64,000 bases of DNA. It comes from Terriglobia bacterium. GTDB lineage: Bacteria > Acidobacteriota > Terriglobia > Terriglobales > Acidobacteriaceae. A model generated the notes under the pieces. The model was given only the letters and a program-made list of their open reading frames with translations, searched no databases and was not told the origin of the DNA. The stretch lies in contig JAIQGE010000006.1 of the NCBI GenBank assembly GCA_020072815.1, forward strand, positions 248,001 through 312,000, read 5' to 3'. The translations under genes were made by a program, and so were the position numbers. Of this stretch, positions 33,561 through 42,910 are shown one piece after another (position 1 is the stretch's first letter; the number at the start of each line of letters is the position of its first letter).

Positions 33561-34094
33561 TATTCTTCAAAGTATGTTTTCAGAATTAAGGAAAGAACGA
33601 GTATACGATGCCGAAACATCGGTAAGCGCAATGCGTAAAGGCCAAGGCACCTTTTTTGGCCAGTGTCCTCTTTCGCTGCTTAGCTTTAGCGAACAAATGG
33701 TAAAATAGTCGCCAGGTCTAGCCAATGATACTGGCGAAGAACCGGTCGCCTAGGCGGCCGAGGAAGCTCTTTGACAACTTGAAGCAATAAGCAATTGGCA
33801 GTTAGCAATTCGTCAGATCCGAAGAAGCCCAAGGTTTGCGGTGAGGGACGCTAAGGGTGCAAAGAACCAGTCAGTTAGCTGGCAAATTTACTGACTGGTT
33901 AACAGTTGGGTGACCGTTGGGTCGAATGGCGCAACCCCTTTGTTTGCAACAGAGACGCACAGGGAGGGGTGGGGGTGGGGCTAGCGATATGGTTGTTAGT
34001 GAGAGGGTTACCTTCTTGCCCGCGCAGTAGGACGCAGGCGAGGGCGCCTGCGCTCCACAAAGCGGGAGAAAAACCAAATCGCCGCACGATCCAG
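33561..34094. repeat. Gene-free region, copy 2 of the duplicated module
   Basis: 534 bp with no convincing gene. It holds the palindrome ttcgc...gcgaa (33672-33693) and an AT-rich stretch, ctttgacaa (33769-33777), 7-bp phased units (about 33782-33812), the perfect hairpin AACCAGTCAGT/ACTGACTGGTT (33865-33875 with 33890-33900), a 33-nt block (33897-33929) identical to 9745-9777, a G-rich run (about 33960-33982), and the repeat gcaggcgagggcgcctgcgc (34034-34057). The palindrome-to-ctttgacaa distance is 97 bp in both copies. Confidence 0.75.
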
Positions 34095-35411
34095 CTATTC
34101 CCCGCCCAGCTCCCAGCCATCCTTTTTCATTTCTGCGTGCAGCCAGCGTTGCAGCGTGGTGCGCAGCGGAGCGGGCATCTCGTTGAACTGGACGCCGTGC
34201 TGGCCTTGCTTGTTGGTCCAGGTAACGCGTCCCGCGATTTCCGTTTCTGCCTTGGCCCCGGGGATCATGAAACGCAAGCAAACCGGTGAGCCGGACTTGA
34301 AGGCCCGTTCCGTTTTCACTCCGGCGCCGCCCAGGCTCAGGTTGAGCAGCGTTCCGGCAAATTCTTCGCCGGAATAGCGGACGCGCGCCGGCAATTCCAC
34401 GTTGGCGCGATAGTACAGCTGCTGGCTCAAACTCAGCGTGCCGGCGGGCGCCTCGACGCCCGATTCGCGATAGGTCTTCAACTTGCGCAGCAATGTCCGG
34501 CGCGAAATGCCCAGCGCCTCGGCGGCTTTGCCCTGGTTGCCGGCGTTCTTGTCCAGCGCCTGAAAGATCGCCTGGCGCTCCATCTCGTCCAAGCCGCCAC
34601 TGGAGGAGTGCTCGTCGTCGTGGGGCAAGGCCTGCGGCAGGTTGAGATCGTCCGCGGTGATTTCCGTAGCCGCGTTGGCTGACTGCAATACCGCGCGAAA
34701 GACGATGTTGCGCAGTTCGCGCACATTGCCTGGCCAGGGATAGGTGACCAGGGCCTCCACGGCGTCGGGCGTGAAGCGGGCCTCCGGGTAATGCTCATGC
34801 AGTACCTGTTCGGCGATGCCCAGCACGTCCTCCGGACGGTCGCGCAGCGCGGGCACGTCCAACTGAAACTGCGCCAGACGATGGTACAGGTCGCCGCGAA
34901 AGCGCCCGGCGCGCACCAGGTCCTCCAGATCGCGGTTGGTGGCGGCCACCACGCGCACGTCCACGCTGACTTTTTTGCTGCCGCCCAGCCGGAAGTACGG
35001 TGCGCCGTCCAGCACGCGCAGCAATTTTGCCTGGACTTTCATGTCCAGGTCGCCGATTTCGTCCAGGAAGAGCGTGCCCTTGTCGGCCAGCTCAAAGAAG
35101 CCCGGCTTGAGCGAATCGGCACCGCTGAACGCGCCTTTCTCGTAGCCGAAGAGCTCGCTTTCCACCAGGTGTTCGGGTATGGCGGAGCAATTCACCTCCA
35201 CCATGGCGTGGTTGCAGCGCAAAGAGTGGTGGTGAATGGCCTGCGCGATCATCTCCTTGCCGGTGCCGGTCTCGCCGACGATCAACACGGCCGCGGGATG
35301 GCGCGCAACTTTCTCCGCCAGCCGGATCACTCGCTTCAGTGATTCGCTGCGCACGATGAGTTTGCCGGTGTCGGCTTGGTTGGTCGTGGTCAGATGCTTG
35401 TCCTGGAACAC
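34095..35411 (-). CDS. Sigma54 activator fused to a PilZ domain
   Basis: 438 residues. No receiver domain is present; the protein begins directly with an AAA+ domain (about residues 17-245): Walker A GETGTGKE (46-53), a GAFTGA-type loop reading GAFSGA (93-98), Walker B LFLDE (114-118). A Fis-type helix-turn-helix follows (QGKAAEALGISRRTLLRKL, near residues 302-320). C-terminal residues 340-430 form a PilZ domain: YYRANVELPARVRYSGEEF, NLSLGGAGVKT, GRVTWTNKQGQHGVQF. The design suggests that c-di-GMP changes activator action, but the Arg motif (YYRANV) is degenerate. Serine in GAFSGA occurs in some activators. The DNA target is unknown. Confidence 0.92.
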   Translation of the reverse strand: MFQDKHLTTTNQADTGKLIVRSESLKRVIRLAEKVARHPAAVLIVGETGTGKEMIAQAIHHHSLRCNHAMVEVNCSAIPEHLVESELFGYEKGAFSGADSLKPGFFELADKGTLFLDEIGDLDMKVQAKLLRVLDGAPYFRLGGSKKVSVDVRVVAATNRDLEDLVRAGRFRGDLYHRLAQFQLDVPALRDRPEDVLGIAEQVLHEHYPEARFTPDAVEALVTYPWPGNVRELRNIVFRAVLQSANAATEITADDLNLPQALPHDDEHSSSGGLDEMERQAIFQALDKNAGNQGKAAEALGISRRTLLRKLKTYRESGVEAPAGTLSLSQQLYYRANVELPARVRYSGEEFAGTLLNLSLGGAGVKTERAFKSGSPVCLRFMIPGAKAETEIAGRVTWTNKQGQHGVQFNEMPAPLRTTLQRWLHAEMKKDGWELGGE

Positions 35412-35723
35412 GTGGGTCGGCGCCGATAGGGCACGGTTGGGGCTTTTGGTCGGCCTGACGGGGCGCTGTCAGTATTAATGTAGCAATTTCTTTGCGAAGG
35501 CAAGTAAAGAATCCTTCCGCAGGTTACTTTGGCAGTCAGCCGCTGGGTATGCACGCCCTGGAATCCAGCTTTGGCTTGAAGAATGAAGTCATTAAGACGG
35601 ACCGGCTTGGGTTTTGCAGGGTTGCATGGCAGCTTTCTGTTTGCTTTCGGCAACGTTTACAGGGGGACTGATTCGGACTAAACTTTTCAGTTTTCCCACT
35701 TCCAAAATAATGACGAGGCAGAT
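35412..35723. other. Divergent region, no gene seen
   Basis: 312 bp between the divergent starts of the sigma54 activator and the M13 peptidase. No open frame of note, repeat or terminator. It should hold both promoters. I could not place a -10/-35 or sigma54 site. Confidence 0.4.
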
Positions 35724-37832
35724 ATGCGTTGCACAAGAGTGTTGTTGATTACCCTTCTGGGGACGGCGGCTGCGTTGGCGCAAAGTGGCGCTCCCGTCCA
35801 GAAGACTGACTCCAAATCCGCCGGCGGCGGCTCGGCCGCGGCTTCCGCCCCCGCTGCTGAAGACAAGCAGCCCAGCCGTCCCAAGTCCTTCGATCTCTCC
35901 GCCATGGACAAAACCGTGGATCCCTGCGAAGACTTTTACCAGTACTCCTGCGGCAACTGGCGCAAGAACAACCCTATCCCGTCTGACCAGGCGCGCTGGG
36001 GCCGTTTCAACGAACTGGCGGAATATAACCGCAGCGTGCTGCGCCAGATCCTGGAAAAGAATTCCGCGAAGGATTCCAAGCGCAATGCCGTGCAGCAGAA
36101 GATCGGCGACATGTATCAATCCTGCATGGATGAAGCCGGCGTCAACGCCAAAGGCGCGGCTCCACTGAAGAATGAACTGAAGCGCATCGCGAAAATATCC
36201 AACAAAAGCCAGATGATCAAGACCGTCGCGTATTTGCACTCGCTGGGCGTGCCGGCGCTGTTCGGATTCGGCGCGCAGGCGGACCTGCACAACGCGAGCA
36301 CGCAGATCGCCAACATCGGCCAGGGCGGGCTTGGTCTTCCCGACCGCGACTACTATCTCAATAAGGATGCCAAGTCCGAGGAGACGCGCCAGAAATATCA
36401 GGCACACGTGGCCAACATGTTTGTGCTGCTGGGCGATGATGCGGAGACCTCCAAGAAAGAAGCCCAGGCCGTGATGGACATTGAGACCAAGTTGGCGGAA
36501 GCCGCTTTTGAGCGCGTGAAGATGCGCGATCCCAAGAACCGCGACCACAAGATGACGGTCACGGAACTGGCTGCGCTGGCGCCCAATTTTGAGTTCCAGC
36601 AATTCTTCGCCGCCAGCGGGGCGCCCAGCTTCACGGAAGTGAACGTGGTCCCGCCGGATTTCTTCCAGAAGGTCAACCCGGTGATTGATTCCGTCTCCAT
36701 CGCTGACTGGAAGACCTATCTACGCTGGCACCTGGTGCGCAGCGCCGCTCCGCTGCTCTCCGACGCTTTCGTGAAAGAGAACTTCAGCTTTCAGGGCCAA
36801 TACCTGAACGGGGCCAAAGAGCTGCAGGCGCGGTGGAAGCGTTGCGTGCAAACCACGGACGGCCTTCTGGGTGAAGCTCTGGGCCAGCCGTATGTGAATG
36901 AAACCTTCGGCAAGGAAGGCAAAGAGCGCATGCTCCAGATGGTGAACGCGCTGGAAGCGGCCTTGGGCGACGACATCCAGAGTCTGGACTGGATGACCCC
37001 GGAAACCAAGAAGCAGGCGCTGGTCAAACTGCAGGCCATCAGCAACAAGATTGGCTATCCCGACGAGTGGCGCAACTACGGCACAGTCAAAATCAAACGC
37101 GGCGACTTGCTGGCCAACGCGCAGCGCGCGCGCGCCTTTGAGGTCAAGCGCAACTTGAAGAAGATCGGCCAGCCGCTCGACAAAAAAGAGTGGGGCATGA
37201 CTCCGCCCACGGTCAATGCTTACTACAATCCTTCGCAAAACAACATCAACTTCCCCGCCGGCATCCTGCAGCCGCCGTTCTTCGACAGGAACGCTGACGA
37301 CGCGGTGAACTTTGGCGGCATCGGCGTGGTCATTGGCCACGAGCTGACGCATGGTTTTGACGACCAGGGCAGCAAGTTCGCCGGCGACGGGAACTTGACC
37401 AACTGGTGGACGGACGCCGATAAGAAGGAATTTGAAAAACGCACCACCTGCGTGGCCGACGAGTACAGCAAGTTCGTCGCCGTGGAAGACGTGCATCTGA
37501 ACGGCCGCCTCACGCTGGGCGAGAACACCGCCGACAACGGCGGCATGCACATCGCCTTGATGGCCCTGCACAAGCAGATGGAGAAAGATCCCAAGCTGGC
37601 GGAAAGCAAAGAAGGGTTTACGCCGGAGCAGCGCTTCTACATCGGCTTTGCCCAGGTGTGGTGCCAGAACCAGACTCCGGAAAGCGCGCGCCTGCTGGCC
37701 AAAACCGACCCGCACTCCCCCGGCCAGTATCGGGTGATCGGCACGGTGCAGAACAGCGCCGACTTCGCCAAGGCCTGGGGCTGCAAAGCCGGACAAAAAA
37801 TGGTGGCGGAAAACGCCTGCCATGTTTGGTAA
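35724..37832 (+). CDS. Secreted M13 family metallopeptidase
   Basis: 702 residues. Signal peptide (VLLITLLGTAAALAQ), a Ser/Ala-rich linker, then the M13 (neprilysin/PepO) fold. The catalytic site is complete: HELTH at residues 539-543 (VIGHELTHGFDDQG), the third zinc ligand Glu in ENTADNGG (about residue 600), and NAYYNPSQNNINFPAGILQPPFF, the NAYY-type substrate motif. The C-terminus ends CHVW, the family's CxxW ending with a disulfide. It should cleave peptides in the periplasm or outside. Start ATG 35724 has GAGG about six bases upstream. A terminator follows at 37867. Confidence 0.96.
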   Translation: MRCTRVLLITLLGTAAALAQSGAPVQKTDSKSAGGGSAAASAPAAEDKQPSRPKSFDLSAMDKTVDPCEDFYQYSCGNWRKNNPIPSDQARWGRFNELAEYNRSVLRQILEKNSAKDSKRNAVQQKIGDMYQSCMDEAGVNAKGAAPLKNELKRIAKISNKSQMIKTVAYLHSLGVPALFGFGAQADLHNASTQIANIGQGGLGLPDRDYYLNKDAKSEETRQKYQAHVANMFVLLGDDAETSKKEAQAVMDIETKLAEAAFERVKMRDPKNRDHKMTVTELAALAPNFEFQQFFAASGAPSFTEVNVVPPDFFQKVNPVIDSVSIADWKTYLRWHLVRSAAPLLSDAFVKENFSFQGQYLNGAKELQARWKRCVQTTDGLLGEALGQPYVNETFGKEGKERMLQMVNALEAALGDDIQSLDWMTPETKKQALVKLQAISNKIGYPDEWRNYGTVKIKRGDLLANAQRARAFEVKRNLKKIGQPLDKKEWGMTPPTVNAYYNPSQNNINFPAGILQPPFFDRNADDAVNFGGIGVVIGHELTHGFDDQGSKFAGDGNLTNWWTDADKKEFEKRTTCVADEYSKFVAVEDVHLNGRLTLGENTADNGGMHIALMALHKQMEKDPKLAESKEGFTPEQRFYIGFAQVWCQNQTPESARLLAKTDPHSPGQYRVIGTVQNSADFAKAWGCKAGQKMVAENACHVW

Positions 37833-37866
37833 TCGATAGAGGCAGTTTTATTTCGAAGTAATCGTG

Positions 37867-37898
37867 CCGCACCGGTTTTCTCGCCGGTGCGGTTTTTT
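37867..37898 (+). terminator. Intrinsic terminator after the M13 peptidase gene
   Basis: ccgcaccgg (37867-37875) pairs with ccggtgcgg (37884-37892), an 8-nt loop, then TTTTTT. A clear rho-independent terminator 35 bp after the stop. Confidence 0.9.
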
Positions 37899-38187
37899 CT
37901 TGCGCCACCGTACCGGCACGCTCGCCTTACTCATGGCACTAAGTGTTTCCGCTTCGAAACCGCAATGCTTTGCACTTCAAGACGCGCAAAAAATGCAGCC
38001 GTAACTCCAAATTATTAAGTCATCGTCAGTTTCAATCTGGGCTTCCGCGAACTGAATTCCTAAGACTTTTCAAATCTTAATGAAAGTTTGTGCCGCGCTG
38101 CGGGATCAAGACCAGCCAGTGCCGGAGAAGGAGTGTCTTGAGACAACAAACAAACGGGTAAACAAGATTCAAAAGGAGCGCAGCCAA
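37899..38187. other. Leader region of the multicopper oxidase gene
   Basis: About 290 bp after the terminator. The frame of the oxidase is open from 38080, but those codons have no ribosome binding site and I treat them as leader. The chosen start at 38188 has AAAAGGAG at 38171-38178. No other gene or repeat was found. Confidence 0.5.
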
Positions 38188-40428
38188 ATGAATCGTAAGA
38201 ACGGAAATTCTGATGTCTTCTTCTTGCCACAGAACGCGTCGCGAGCACGCATCAAGGAAGCGGAAAACGCCCGCAAGAATCGAGCAGAAATCGTGAAAGC
38301 CTTCTCGCACGGGCAGGTGACTCGTCGAGATCTGATCAAGTGGGGATTGATCACAACGGCAGGAGCGCTGGCCCCCATTCACGGATTGAATCCCTTCATC
38401 AAGAGCGCGTATGCCGATGATGGGGGCATCCCCACGGGCGCGCCGCCGAGCCCGCTGTTTGGCGCGCAGCCATTCACGCAGCCGATGCCGCGCTTTGATG
38501 TGCTGCCGCGCAATCCCGTGGCGTCACTGAATCCCGCTCCAACCGCGCAGGCCAACCAGACGCAGCAGCCGGTTCCGGCGATCCTCGGCGGCGGAACTGG
38601 TCCCATTGAAGGCCGCCCTCCTGGACCAATCTGGGCGCACCAGTCATTTGCCACGTTGCCGCCGCAAGCCGCTGTAGAAGTCACACAGGAAGGGGCGAAG
38701 GTCAACTTTGTTTACAGCCCCGGCGTGCCTTCGAACTTGAACTCCGGGATTGACCCGACGCAGCCGTTCCATCCGCGCTTTCACCCCAACCTGCCGGACC
38801 AGGGGCCGCTGGCGCTGTGGACTTTCAACGGCACCTTGCCGCCCAAGTTGATTCAAGTGAAGTACGGCGACCCTATTCTGTTCCGCGAACACAACCTGCT
38901 TCCGGCGGACGTGACGCAAAATGGTGGTTTCGGGCGGAACACGATTTCCACTCACGAGCACAACGGCCATCATGGGGCCGAGAACGACGGTTTTACCGGG
39001 GCGTATTTCTTTCCCGGCCAGTTTTACGACTATCACTATCCCGTGGTGCTGGCGGGCCGCAACAGCATCAACGTGAATGCCACTGATCCCCGTGCCGGCG
39101 CACCCGATGGCAGCGGCGGCATCACCAAAGTCCCCGGTGATTGGCGTGAGACCATGAGCACGCACTGGTTCCATGACCACATGTTCAGCTTCACCTCGCA
39201 GAACGTGTACAAAGGCATTGCCGGGATGTTCAACATTTACAGCGCTCTTGATCGCGGCAATGAAGCCATCAATGACGGCGTCAACCTGCGTTTGCCCAGC
39301 GGCACCGCCAACGACTTTGGCAATCTGGACTATGACATCAACCTGATGCTGGCCGATAAAGCCTGGGACCAACACGGCCAGCTCTTCTTTGACATCTTCA
39401 ACTTCGACGGTTTTCTGGGCGACGTGATGACCGTGAACCTGGTCTTCAAGCCGTTCTTTGAAGTCGAGCGCCGCAAGTACCGATTCCGTATCCTCAATGC
39501 CGCAGTCTCGCGGTTCTTCCAGCTTCAGCTCAGTGACAACTCCACCATGATCCAGATTGCCAATGACGGCAACCTGCTGCCCACGGTGGCGCCGCAGACC
39601 CGGCTTGACCAACTGGGCATCGCCGAACGGTATGACATTGTCATTGACTTCTCCCGTTACAACGTCGGCGACAAAGTATGGATGGTCAACGTGCTGGCGC
39701 ATGAGAACGGGGCCATTCCCGCCGGGGCGGTTTCGCTTTCGACGGCGCTGGCCGGGAATTCATCCGATCCTTGTGTCGGCAAGTTCCTGGAGTTCCGCAT
39801 TGTGCGCAACCCAGCCACACCTGATGTCAGCCAGGTAGCAACGAACCTGATTCCCAACCCCGATCTTAGCAATGTTCCGATGAGCGCCACGCGGACGTTT
39901 GTCTTCGGTGACAGCGCCGACCAGACGTCCAGAAATCCCATCACCGCGTTCCGCGGCCCCTGGGGCATCGGAACCGACGGTGGCGACAAACTCAATGCGG
40001 ACTTCGGCCGGGTCTCAGCGGCGCCAAAATTCGGCACCCGCGAAATCTGGACCCTGGTCAACGATGGCGGTGAGTGGGACCACCCGGTCCACATTCACTT
40101 TGAAGAAGGCCAGATCCTGGCCCGCAACGGCAGTTCCAAGAATGTGCCGCTGTGGGAAAAAGGCCGCAAAGACGTGTATCGTCTCCGGCCCGACGGCAGC
40201 GTGACTCTCACCATGCAGTTCCGTGATTTTGGCGGCATGTACATGGAGCACTGCCACAACACCGTGCATGAAGACAACGCCATGCTGTTGCGCTGGGAGA
40301 TTGATAACGGAGGCGCGCCGTTTGTGGTGCCTCTGCCAACGCCCATTCCAACGCCGCAAGGCGTTACGTTCATTCCGCCGGACGAGGTCCTGAGGACCGC
40401 GTTTACCGGAGGCAACGGCGGTAGCTAA
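38188..40428 (+). CDS. Tat-type multicopper oxidase
   Basis: 746 residues. A twin-arginine signal (VTRRDLIKWGLITTAGAL, Arg46-Arg47) follows an unusually long polar head of about 45 residues. The four copper-binding motifs are intact: HEHNGHHG (about residues 257-263), HWFHDHM (about 325-331), HPVHIHFEEG (about 632-640) and HCHNTVHEDNAM (about 687-698). The last contains the T1 His-Cys-His and the axial position occupied by Met. Multicopper oxidases reduce O2 to water while oxidising metals or organics; substrates such as Mn(II), Cu(I), Fe(II) or phenols cannot be told from sequence. The SCO-cytochrome c gene begins 131 bp downstream and may help deliver copper or electrons. Confidence 0.94.
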   Translation: MNRKNGNSDVFFLPQNASRARIKEAENARKNRAEIVKAFSHGQVTRRDLIKWGLITTAGALAPIHGLNPFIKSAYADDGGIPTGAPPSPLFGAQPFTQPMPRFDVLPRNPVASLNPAPTAQANQTQQPVPAILGGGTGPIEGRPPGPIWAHQSFATLPPQAAVEVTQEGAKVNFVYSPGVPSNLNSGIDPTQPFHPRFHPNLPDQGPLALWTFNGTLPPKLIQVKYGDPILFREHNLLPADVTQNGGFGRNTISTHEHNGHHGAENDGFTGAYFFPGQFYDYHYPVVLAGRNSINVNATDPRAGAPDGSGGITKVPGDWRETMSTHWFHDHMFSFTSQNVYKGIAGMFNIYSALDRGNEAINDGVNLRLPSGTANDFGNLDYDINLMLADKAWDQHGQLFFDIFNFDGFLGDVMTVNLVFKPFFEVERRKYRFRILNAAVSRFFQLQLSDNSTMIQIANDGNLLPTVAPQTRLDQLGIAERYDIVIDFSRYNVGDKVWMVNVLAHENGAIPAGAVSLSTALAGNSSDPCVGKFLEFRIVRNPATPDVSQVATNLIPNPDLSNVPMSATRTFVFGDSADQTSRNPITAFRGPWGIGTDGGDKLNADFGRVSAAPKFGTREIWTLVNDGGEWDHPVHIHFEEGQILARNGSSKNVPLWEKGRKDVYRLRPDGSVTLTMQFRDFGGMYMEHCHNTVHEDNAMLLRWEIDNGGAPFVVPLPTPIPTPQGVTFIPPDEVLRTAFTGGNGGS

Positions 40429-40559
40429 CTCAAAACGAACTGGCGGAGCCGCTGCTCTTGAGTGCCATCGCGTTCCGATGGCAGCGCGTGGCGGCCCGCC
40501 GGCTCCATCGTCGCGGAACATCTGCGCACAAGACACGGTGCGAAGGGGGCATTCGTCAA

Positions 40560-41555
40560 ATGCTTCGCAGGAATTCGATCATAGGCACTGTTGTGGTCAT
40601 CGCCATGGCGATGTGGGGCGCCGTTCTGCCCGCCGCAGCGCTCGACAACTCCCGCTGGGGAGCAAACTATTTTCCCAACGTAGAACTCATTACCCAGGAC
40701 GGCAACACCGTCCACTTTTATAACGACTTGATCCGCGGCAAGATGGTGGTGATTGATCTGATCTATACCCACTGCGTGGACGCCTGCCCGCTGGAGACCG
40801 CCCGTCTGGCGCAGGTGCAGCGTATGCTGGGCGACCGCGTCGGCAAAGACATTTTCTTTTATTCCATCACCATCGACCCCAAGCGCGATACACCCCAAGT
40901 GCTGAAGGAATACGCGGAGAAGTACCACGCCGGCCCCGGCTGGCTCTTTCTCACTGGCAAAACGGCCGACATCGAACTCATCAGCAAGAAGCTAGGGCTC
41001 TACTCCAATCCCAACAGCAGCCGCGACGGCCACACGCCCGCCGTCCTTCTGGGAAATGAGGCGACCGGCCAGTGGATGCGGAACTCGGCCACCGACAACC
41101 CGCGGTTTTTGGCCATCATGATCGGTGACTGGCTGAACAGCTGGAAGAATGCCAAGCCGCAAACCGCGGAAACAAATTATGCGCAGGCCACGCCGCTGGT
41201 GATCCAGGACCAGGGGCAGTACATTTTCTCCACGCACTGCGCGGCCTGCCACAGCATCGGCCAAGGCGACAAGATTGGCCCGGACCTGCTGGGCGTGGCC
41301 ACTCTCCGCGAGCGCGGCTGGCTCATGCGCTTCATCCAGACTCCCGACAAAATGCTGGCGGAGAACGACCCCATCGCGGTGGAGTTGTTTGCCAGGTATA
41401 AGCAGGTGAACATGCCCAACTTGCGCCTGGGCGAATCCGAATCGGCGGTCTTGATCAAGTTCATTGCTGCGCGAACCGCGGAAATCCAGCAAGAACGACC
41501 AGCCAGTGGGAAACCGTCAACGAATAAAACCGAACCCGCTGTGAGCAACCAGTAA
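40560..41555 (+). CDS. SCO1/SenC-cytochrome c fusion protein
   Basis: 331 residues. A signal-anchor (SIIGTVVVIAMAMWGAVLPAAA) leads to an SCO domain (about residues 40-195) with copper-binding THCVDACP (Cys71, Cys75) and the third ligand His157 in RDGHTPAV. A cytochrome c domain follows (about residues 210-310) with CAACH (227-231) and a likely axial Met284 (VNMPNLRLG). SCO proteins insert copper into cytochrome oxidase CuA, and the c-type heme could supply electrons for copper or disulfide reduction. The frame is open upstream to 40458; ATG 40560 is preferred because GGGGG lies upstream, at a long 12-base spacing. The tail is Thr/Lys-rich. It follows the multicopper oxidase on the same strand. 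Confidence 0.9.
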   Translation: MLRRNSIIGTVVVIAMAMWGAVLPAAALDNSRWGANYFPNVELITQDGNTVHFYNDLIRGKMVVIDLIYTHCVDACPLETARLAQVQRMLGDRVGKDIFFYSITIDPKRDTPQVLKEYAEKYHAGPGWLFLTGKTADIELISKKLGLYSNPNSSRDGHTPAVLLGNEATGQWMRNSATDNPRFLAIMIGDWLNSWKNAKPQTAETNYAQATPLVIQDQGQYIFSTHCAACHSIGQGDKIGPDLLGVATLRERGWLMRFIQTPDKMLAENDPIAVELFARYKQVNMPNLRLGESESAVLIKFIAARTAEIQQERPASGKPSTNKTEPAVSNQ

Positions 41556-41563
41556 ACCCTCCA

Positions 41564-42430
41564 TCAGCTTTCCGCGCCGCCCTTTGGTCCGCGCCACGGC
41601 GGCAAAGTATCCAGCCGCAGCAACTGCTTCCGCATGAGCCGGCGGGCCCGATGCAGCCGCGTGTGCGCGGTGTCCAATTTGATCCCCAGCCGCGCCGCCA
41701 CGTCGGGCATGCGCAGATGGTGGAGCTCGCGCAGCACGAACACCTGGCGGTACATCTCATCCAGCGCGTCCAGCGCCGTCTCCAAGGTTTGGTGAAACTC
41801 CTTGCGCTCCAGCGCTTGCGCTGGAGATTCTCCAGGGTGGGCAAATTGTTCAATGAAATCTTCCGGGCCCTCATGCTGCGGGCCTGGCGGCACCGAATGA
41901 AGATACTTGCGGTTTTTGCGGACGCATTTGAGGGCCTCATTGGTGGCGATCTGCAACAGCCACGCCTTGAAGCTCTGCCCGGGATGAAACTGTTCCGCGT
42001 GGGACAGCACTTTCAACAGTGATTCCTGCAGCACCTCTTCCGCGTCCGCTTGGTTGCGCAGGATGGAACGGACCGTATTGCGCAAACTCCGCATATAAGG
42101 AGAAACCAGCTGCAGCAGAGATTCGCCGTCTCCGGCTTGCAGGTTGCGGACCAGCAATACTTCTTCGCGCTGGAACCCAGTCTCTATTCCACCGGAAATT
42201 TCCCGCGACCACACAGGATGGACCTTGATGGCCTGATCGCGATAGAGAAGCATTACGGGATGCCCCGGCGCAAGCGCAGGCGGCCCGTGCCGTATGCGAA
42301 ATCCGCAGGCGCTGACGTCCATCAACTGCCCCGCCATCTTAAGTTCAAGATGGTCCACCGAAAGAACAACACTTGCGCAGACAGCCTGGCGTACCTCCGC
42401 CCTGCTGTCTGGGCTGGCACCCGGAGTCAT
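41564..42430 (-). CDS. ECF-type sigma factor with N-terminal PilZ domain
   Basis: 288 residues. Residues 12-95 form a PilZ-type barrel: VRQAVCASVVLSVDHLEL, then MDVSACGFRIRHGPP (DxSxxG, residues 38-43) and PVWSREISGGIETGFQ. Residues about 104-175 make sigma region 2 (LLQLVSPYMRSLRNTVRSILRN, ADAEEVLQESLLKVL, FKAWLLQIATNEAL) and about 220-275 region 4 (ALDALDEMYRQVFVLRELHHLRMPDVAARLGI). This arrangement suggests that c-di-GMP or another ligand controls a sigma factor directly. No anti-sigma factor gene is adjacent, which is unusual for ECF sigma factors. The convergent SCO-cytochrome c gene ends only eight bases away. Confidence 0.9.
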   Translation of the reverse strand: MTPGASPDSRAEVRQAVCASVVLSVDHLELKMAGQLMDVSACGFRIRHGPPALAPGHPVMLLYRDQAIKVHPVWSREISGGIETGFQREEVLLVRNLQAGDGESLLQLVSPYMRSLRNTVRSILRNQADAEEVLQESLLKVLSHAEQFHPGQSFKAWLLQIATNEALKCVRKNRKYLHSVPPGPQHEGPEDFIEQFAHPGESPAQALERKEFHQTLETALDALDEMYRQVFVLRELHHLRMPDVAARLGIKLDTAHTRLHRARRLMRKQLLRLDTLPPWRGPKGGAES

Positions 42431-42910
42431 ACCAACCTCTCATGACAGTTAAGCGAATTCGAAGTTTTTGTCTGCCGTTGGTGGCTGTAGATCCGTCAGG
42501 GGTGCTGACAGCCGCGAACGGAAACTTGCTTCCCGATCACAGCCTTGCAGCAGTCGATCCAGGAAATACGGCCCCGCCAACACGGGCGCCGCTGCTTTTT
42601 GTTGCCGGGCATTTTACCCGCAAACCTTGCTTCCCGTGCCTGTTTTTGTGCAAAAGTTTGCAGCTTGCGTGCCCGGTTCGACTTGCCTAGTGGTTGATTG
42701 TTGCCCACCGAAGTAACCCGGCGAAAGCACTTAGAAGGCTAATCGCTTAGCATTTTCAACAGATTACAGACTCTATCCTCGCCGCCTCAGCGGCCTTCCG
42801 GATGGGCTTACTTAAGTCACCTGTCCCCTCTATCACCAGGGTGCTATAAACGCCACCATAGCTAGTTTTCCGGAAGGGGACAGAAATTCCCCCTTTGAGA
42901 GTGTGCAGGT
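42431..42910. other. Divergent region, no gene seen
   Basis: 480 bp between the divergent starts of the sigma factor and the HEAT-repeat gene. Open frames of 70-105 codons exist in several frames but have no family resemblance and mutually overlap. I found no terminator, tRNA or convincing riboswitch here. Confidence 0.4.
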
